Source of the DNA: Pedinophyceae sp. YPF-701 | Lineage: Eukaryota > Chlorophyta > Pedinophyceae | Length of the DNA: 64,000 nt | Assembly: GCA_916048055.1 (NCBI GenBank) | Contig: CAJZHL010000019.1 | Span: forward strand, 496,001 to 560,000 | Direction: 5' to 3' | Shown here: piece after piece, positions 59,106-64,000 of the stretch | How the letters are laid out: every line of letters begins with the position of its first letter | How positions within the stretch are numbered: the first letter of the stretch is position 1 | Made by a program: the position numbers and the translations under genes | Notes under the pieces: model-generated | Seen by the model: only the letters and a program-made list of their open reading frames with translations | Told to the model about the DNA's origin: nothing | Databases searched by the model: none

Positions 59106-59810
59106 GATAGACCCTGCAATTGAGCACCACGCAGCGGCGAAATCACGAACGGTGCGCCCCGTAACCGGACGCCCGCGGCCTCTACTGAGCTCTGGGAGCT
59201 ACTTGGTCGACGCGCACTCCGGGCGCCCAGAGCCTCGGCAGGCCCCGACGCGCAACTCGCCCGACGGCCCTCCGTGTGGGCAGTCGAGAGGGGGCACCGA
59301 GCGCGCCGCGGCCGTCCGCCGCGGCCCCCACGGGGCTATCGTGCGAGTGCGGGTGCGCTGTGGAAGCTTCTCCACGGGCCGCGCGCGCTGCGCAGCGGCA
59401 GCCCGCGGCCGGCGCTCACCTGCGTTTCCCTGAGCCGACAGCCCGCTGTGCGTTCGCCTCAAGTACACCGCGCTGAGCCAGTGCGCTGCGAGCGACGGGA
59501 CAACAGTCTCCGAGTCCTATCCAAGCTTGCGCCGATCAACACAAGATTGCTACAGACCTCAACTCACTGCAAGTGGTTCCAACGTCGCTCTTCTGCACCG
59601 TCCCGCTCCGCCGAGCGCTCATATTGCCCCCCGCGGCCACACCCCCAACCGAAGCATTGGCCCGCGCTCAGCACACCACTGCCCCCTCCGTCAGGCCAGA
59701 CACTCCCCCCGAGCTCCAGGTCAACGGCGCTGCGCTCCGCGCCCCGTCCCACACCACAGAGCCGCATCCCACGCCGCCCTCTCCCTGAGTCAGGCCTGCG
59801 TTGGTCACGA
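59106..59810. promoter_or_regulatory. Divergent promoter region of ClpB and aspartate kinase
   Basis: A 705-base region between two start codons pointing apart, serving two plastid-targeted proteins. Because ClpB is usually heat-induced, heat-shock elements (alternating nGAAn) would be expected, but no clear array was seen by eye. Confidence 0.45.
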
Positions 59811-61609
59811 ATGGTGCACACCCTAGTGCCGTGCCCTCAGGCCGCGGCCGGCGGCGGGGCCGTCCACGTGCAGGCCCGGTCCCGGTCCTGGGCTGCGCGG
59901 TATGGCGCCCCTCTGCCGCTGCGCCGGTCCTGGCGCGCACATGCGGCCCAGGCGCCGCGGTCTGCGCCTGCACAGCGCCGCCGGCGCCTGGTGCGGGCCA
60001 GGGCGGCCACGCAGGAGGCGCTGCCGACGCTGGCGATCCCGGAGGGGTCCGACCTGCAGCCCACGGTCGTGATGAAGTTCGGGGGCAGCTCCGTGCGGGA
60101 CGCGGAGCGCATGCGGGAGGTGGCGGAGATCGTGTGTTCATGTCCCTGCGGCGGCGACTCGGGGGCCCAGGGCGGGTACCTCCCGTGTCTGGTGCTCTCC
60201 GCGATGGGCAAGACGACGAACATGCTGCTTGAGGCCGGCGACGCCGCGCTGCGCTGCACGAGCGCGCCGGAGGTGGCGGAGATTGCGGCACTGGAGAACA
60301 TCAAGGAGTTGCACCGCGCGACTATGGACGAGCTCGAGGTCCGTCCGAGCCCGCAACGCCCCCACGCACCGCGCCTTCCCGCGGGCTACACCGCGCGCGT
60401 TGGAGCCGCACCCGCGACGCCGCGCCCGCGCTGCATCCAGCCGAACCGCCGCACGCCGCGCCTCCGCAGGTCGACGAGGAGACGCGGGCGGAGGTGGAGA
60501 GGCTCTTGGGGGGCCTGGAGCAGCTGCTCGTCGGCGCGATGATCATGGAGCACCTCAGCAACCGCGCGCGCGACCAGCTCGTCTCGTACGGCGAGCGCAT
60601 GTCGACGCGCATCTTTGCGGGATACCTCCGCCGCTGCGGGATCCCCGCACGCCAGGTCGACGCGTTCGCGGCCGGCATGGTCACCGACGACGCCTTCACG
60701 AACGCCGACGTCCAGTACGCCGAGGCGCTCCCGGCGCTGCGCGAGAGCCTGTCGTTTTCCCCCGGCGAGCAGCGGGCCGTGCAGGTGGTGACGGGCTTCC
60801 TCGGACGCGGCAAGAACACCGGCGCGGTGACCACGCTGGGCCGGGGAGGCTCCGACCTCACGTGCACGGTCCTCGGCGCCGCGCTCGGGCTCCCGGAGGT
60901 CCAGGTGTGGAAGGACGTCGACGGCGTCCTCACCTCCGACCCCCGGCTGGTCCCCGGCGCGCTGCCGGTCCGCGAGCTGACGTACGAGGAGGCCACGGAG
61001 CTCGCGTACTTCGGCGCGCAGGTCCTGCACCCCGCCGCGATGCGCCCCGCGCAGCAGACGGGCAACATGGCGGTGCGCGTCATGAACAGCTACAACCGCA
61101 CGGCGCCGGGGACCGCGATCCGCGCCGAGCGCGACCTCAGCAAGAGCCTCCTCACGTCGATCGTGCTCAAGGACGACGTCACGATCGTCGACGTCGTCAG
61201 CTCGCGCTCCCTCGGGCAGGTGGGGTTCCTGGCCAAGGTGTTCGAGGTGTTCCGCCAAAACGGGATCTCCGTCGACATGGTCGCGACGTCCGAGGTGTCG
61301 GTGTCGGTCTCGCTCGACCCCGCGAAGATCTGGCGGCGCCCCGTGGAGGACCACGAGCTCGAGGACCTCGGGCGCGAGTTTGCGGAGTTTGCCGAATTCC
61401 GAGTGCGGCGGGGCGCGGCGATCGTGTCTCTGGTGTGCAACGTGCAGCGGTCGTCGGAGATCCTGCAGCGCGTGTTCGCCACGCTGTTCGACAAGGGCAT
61501 CAACGCGGAAATGATCTCGCAGGGCAGCTCGAAGACCAACGTGAGCATCGTGATCGACCAGTCGCGCGCCAAGGAGGCCGTGACGGCCATCCACAGCGCG
61601 TTCTTCTGA
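59811..61609 (+). CDS. AK: Aspartate kinase, monofunctional, plastid type
   Basis: Catalyses ATP-dependent phosphorylation of L-aspartate, the first step toward lysine, threonine and methionine. Exon 1 (59811-60338) encodes a transit-peptide-like leader of about 70 residues (Arg/Ala/Pro-rich, ending near LVRARAATQ), then the kinase start VVMKFGGSSVRDAERM and CLVLSAMGKTTNML. A GT-AG intron (60339-60469, phase 0) leads to exon 2 (60470-61609). That exon has SYGERMSTRIFAGYL, LGRGGSDLTCTVLGAALG, VQVWKDVDGVLTSDPR and a pair of ACT domains (VVDVVSSRSLGQVGFLAKV and IVSLVCNVQRSSEILQRV) that bind Lys, Thr or AdoMet as feedback effectors. Total 555 residues. No homoserine dehydrogenase domain follows, so this is not the bifunctional form. 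Confidence 0.96.
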
Positions 61610-61797
61610 CGCGCAGGGCGCTAGGCGCCATACCGACGTGCGGTGGCAATCTCGAGGTCACCGATCACTCAGGGCCGAACCTTGAAGTGATTATCAACGT
61701 ATTTCGAAATGCTGTCCTTGAGGTGTCACATTCTTCGCGTCGTCAGCCATAAGGCTTTGGGACCTGAAAAGATCATTCGACTAGGTGGCGAGTCATG

Positions 61798-64000
61798 CTA
61801 ACCCCCCACCGTTATGGTAGCAACAGGTTCGGCAGCTGTGACAGAGTCGGCCTGGAGCAGATCCTCGATGCCACGAGCAAAGATCGCCATGCCTCGCTGA
61901 TTCGGCAGGTTCAGGAGATAACGCACTGCAGCGTTGGCAGCGGCTTCCGAGTCGAGTGTTGCAGCGCCGTACAGGTCCTCGAGGTGCTGGCGTAGCCGGC
62001 GGTTGAGAGCGAAGCGGCGGCGCTGTCCAACAGTTGCCGTGGACGACAGGGGCGCATCGGCAGCGGGCGGGGGTGGCAGCGTGAGGTGCCCAGACGAGTC
62101 CATGGCCAGGCCCGCTCGTTCCCGGAGAGAGCGTACCGCTGGGGCGCAGCAGTCCAGCAGCAGGTGGCGGAGGTCCTCCGGGGCGGGCGATGCCGCCACG
62201 TCCACGCAGAAGCGGCAGACTTTCGACGGGTGCGACAGCGGTGTGTGTTGCCACTGCTGCTCCTGGTCCGCCATGGCCATCGTGGAGGTGCGCAGCCTCG
62301 TAGCTCCCACGCGCAGACGGGACAGGGCACGGCGGTCCGCGTGGTAGATCGCGGTGTCGAGCAGGTGTGGAGGGATGGTGTGCGGTGGTGGCTGGCACCA
62401 CCAGGCGTACCTGGCCCGTGTGCGGCCAAGCCCGTGCTGAGTGACCTCGGTCCGGGGATCCGGGGTTGCCGCGGGCTCGTGGTCCGGCAGCACGACCTGA
62501 GCGATCTTTCGTACCCTGCCCACAGCAGGTGCAGGGTGTGGCTGCCGCGGGGTCCCTGGCGTGCCGCCTATCTGAGTGATGGCCGCCGCGATGTGCGCTG
62601 CCCACGGTAGCTCGCGTTTGCGGAGGCGGTGGGCTGCGGGTTCGGCGCGCCTTGTGCTCGTACGAGTTGTCGACGTCGTGCGTAGTCCCCGTCGGCCCGC
62701 GCCGCTCCTGCCTCCCCCGCGCCGCCCGCGACCCCGTGATCGTCCGCCTCGCCCCCGTCCCCGGGTGCTCCGTGGCTGCGACCGCTGGCCCGGCTCATCC
62801 GAGTCCGTCAGGGAGGTCGTTGAAGACGCAGTAGCGTTGTGCGACCCCTCATACTCTGATTCGCTGTCGTCGCCAGTGGCAGCCGAGGAGTCCTCGCAGT
62901 AGTTCGGCCTCGGTGTAGCGCGGGATCCCCCTCGCGTGGTCCGGTCCAGCGTGCGCACAGTCAAGCGGTTCGATTCAGTGCTGCGGGATGCCGGTGGTAG
63001 CGAGGGCCGCGATCGAGATGGTGTGCGGCCGTCCCGTGCTGCACGTCCCCTGCCTCGGGTGGTCCGAGCTGCGTGGTCTCGGCGCGCGGCGGTCCGTGCT
63101 CCTGCGTCGCGCCGGCCCGGCTGCATGTGCGGGGGGAGTTGAAGTTGTCGTAGTCGCCGCTGTTGGCCCGGCGGTGCAGCTCCGTCGTCGTCGTCCGTGT
63201 CGTCCGACGGGTCCGGCTGAGCCGCACGGGGGCGGCCCATCCGTGCGGCGCTCGACGATGTCGCGTCGCCCTCCGCCGTGTCTCCTGCTGGAGGGTGGCT
63301 GACGAACGCGTCGGAATCGGGCTCCGCCGCGAGCAGCAGCTGCGCGGTGAACGCCCGGACCGTCATGTGCGGGAAGTCGGGGGGCAAGGTCGGGTTCGTT
63401 CGCGCTGTGTACAGCAGCTTCGTCCACGAGTCCCAAAAGTCGAAGTTACGGGCCCACAACGTCGCTTCGAGGGGAAGCGCCCCGAACTCGCGGAAGAGCA
63501 GCTCGGGCGGCGTCTTGTAGCAGGAAGTGATCCGCTGGTTGGCGGTGGATATGAGGGAGGCGAGAAATGCACGCTGGGCGCGTGCGGGGTGTTGGGACGG
63601 GATGCGTGTCAGGCGGCCGTCAAGGTCCCGCAGCGGCTTGAGGCCGAGGCGTGGTGACCAGAGTTCGCAGCCGTACGTCGAAACCGGTGTGACGTATGTC
63701 TTGAAGAGGGCAGATTGCAGGAGGGGGTCAAAGATTCCCGTCTGCCAGCAGCGTTTCGACAGGCTGTACATTGCCTTCCGGGACTTGTCGCCCGCGGTGG
63801 ACATGTGCGACGATACACCCGGTGGTCGGCCCTTGTCTTGGCCAAGGGTGATGCCCAGATACTTGCTGCTTTTGCAGGGGGCAATGTTGTGCTGCTTGGC
63901 AACGAGGCCGGTGGCGGGGTCGATACGGGTGAACATGGTCAGGGTCGTGGTACGGGGGGTGTCCCCGAACGAGAGAAAGGTGGACTTTTTGGGGGCCAGG
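61798..64000 (-). mobile_element. Non-LTR retrotransposon (LINE), 3' part of ORF2
   Basis: An open frame enters at the right edge and runs about 730 codons to a stop at 61798. It begins at the end of the reverse transcriptase domain (KKSTFLSFGDTPR, then CKSSKYLGITLG), followed by the RT thumb (LFKTYVTPVSTYGCELW). A long Ser/Arg/Gly-rich linker comes next (RGRGRGGRSRGRGRRGGG). Near the end is CRFC with EDLRHLLLDCC, a C-x2-C-x13-H-x4-C knuckle typical of LINE ORF2 C-termini. The catalytic FADD motif and any endonuclease lie beyond the window. No poly(A) tail or target duplication could be placed in the 188 bases before the aspartate kinase stop, so the left end of the element is undefined. The open frame suggests a fairly young copy. 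Confidence 0.85.

Noticed and set aside
1-64000. tRNA, rRNA or CRISPR arrays
   Set aside because: No cloverleaf with a GTTCRA loop and matching acceptor stem, no rRNA signature and no regularly spaced direct repeats were seen by eye; a covariance-model search would be decisive for small RNAs.

Overview
This window is nuclear DNA of a eukaryote, most likely a green alga (Chlorophyta). The evidence is GT-AG spliceosomal introns (many short and G+C-rich), a eukaryotic ribosomal protein gene, a ClpB chaperone and an aspartate kinase that both start with plastid-type transit peptides, and a giant modular type I polyketide synthase without in-line acyltransferases, a class described from green algae and other algae. 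G+C is high throughout, roughly two thirds by eye. Genes are packed on both strands, and many neighbours are divergent or tail to tail.

Layout from left to right. At 1-394 (-) is the 5' end of a DNA primase large-subunit-like gene, divergent from RPS7 at 1321-2447 (+). A bZIP factor (4113-5404, -) is divergent from a GCNA/SprT-type protease (7038-9215, +). The protease ends 71 bases from the stop of the main feature, a minus-strand polyketide synthase at 34957-9287. It encodes about 8,400 residues: an AMP-forming acyl ligase with two carrier domains, five KS modules (three with DH-ER-KR, two with only degenerate DH remnants) and three alpha/beta-hydrolase domains. Only the first of these keeps the catalytic serine motif. 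No AT domain is visible. Two ER-KR stretches are almost identical in nucleotide sequence, a third ER matches them, and the two damaged copies carry apparent frame slips.

The right half is housekeeping and regulatory: a makorin-type RING/CCCH protein (35963-37548, -), a large Q-rich protein with a GATA-like zinc knuckle (39558-43262, +), an LRR protein (44946-47432, -), a DHHC palmitoyltransferase (48128-49280, -), a plastid-type ABC-F ATPase with seven exons (49909-52867, -), a GNAT acetyltransferase (ends 54253, +), a secreted eight-cysteine lipid-transfer-like protein (54475-55340, -), plastid ClpB (55791-59105, -) and aspartate kinase (59811-61609, +). The window ends inside a non-LTR retrotransposon on the minus strand (61798-64000).

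Functionally, the polyketide synthase can be read as an assembly line. It activates a carboxylic acid, extends it three times with full reduction and twice with little or no reduction, then releases it through the first thioesterase. Extender units would have to come from an acyltransferase encoded elsewhere. Exon models come from splice-site and frame logic plus family knowledge only. Start sites and some internal boundaries, especially in the polyketide synthase repeats, are inferred.
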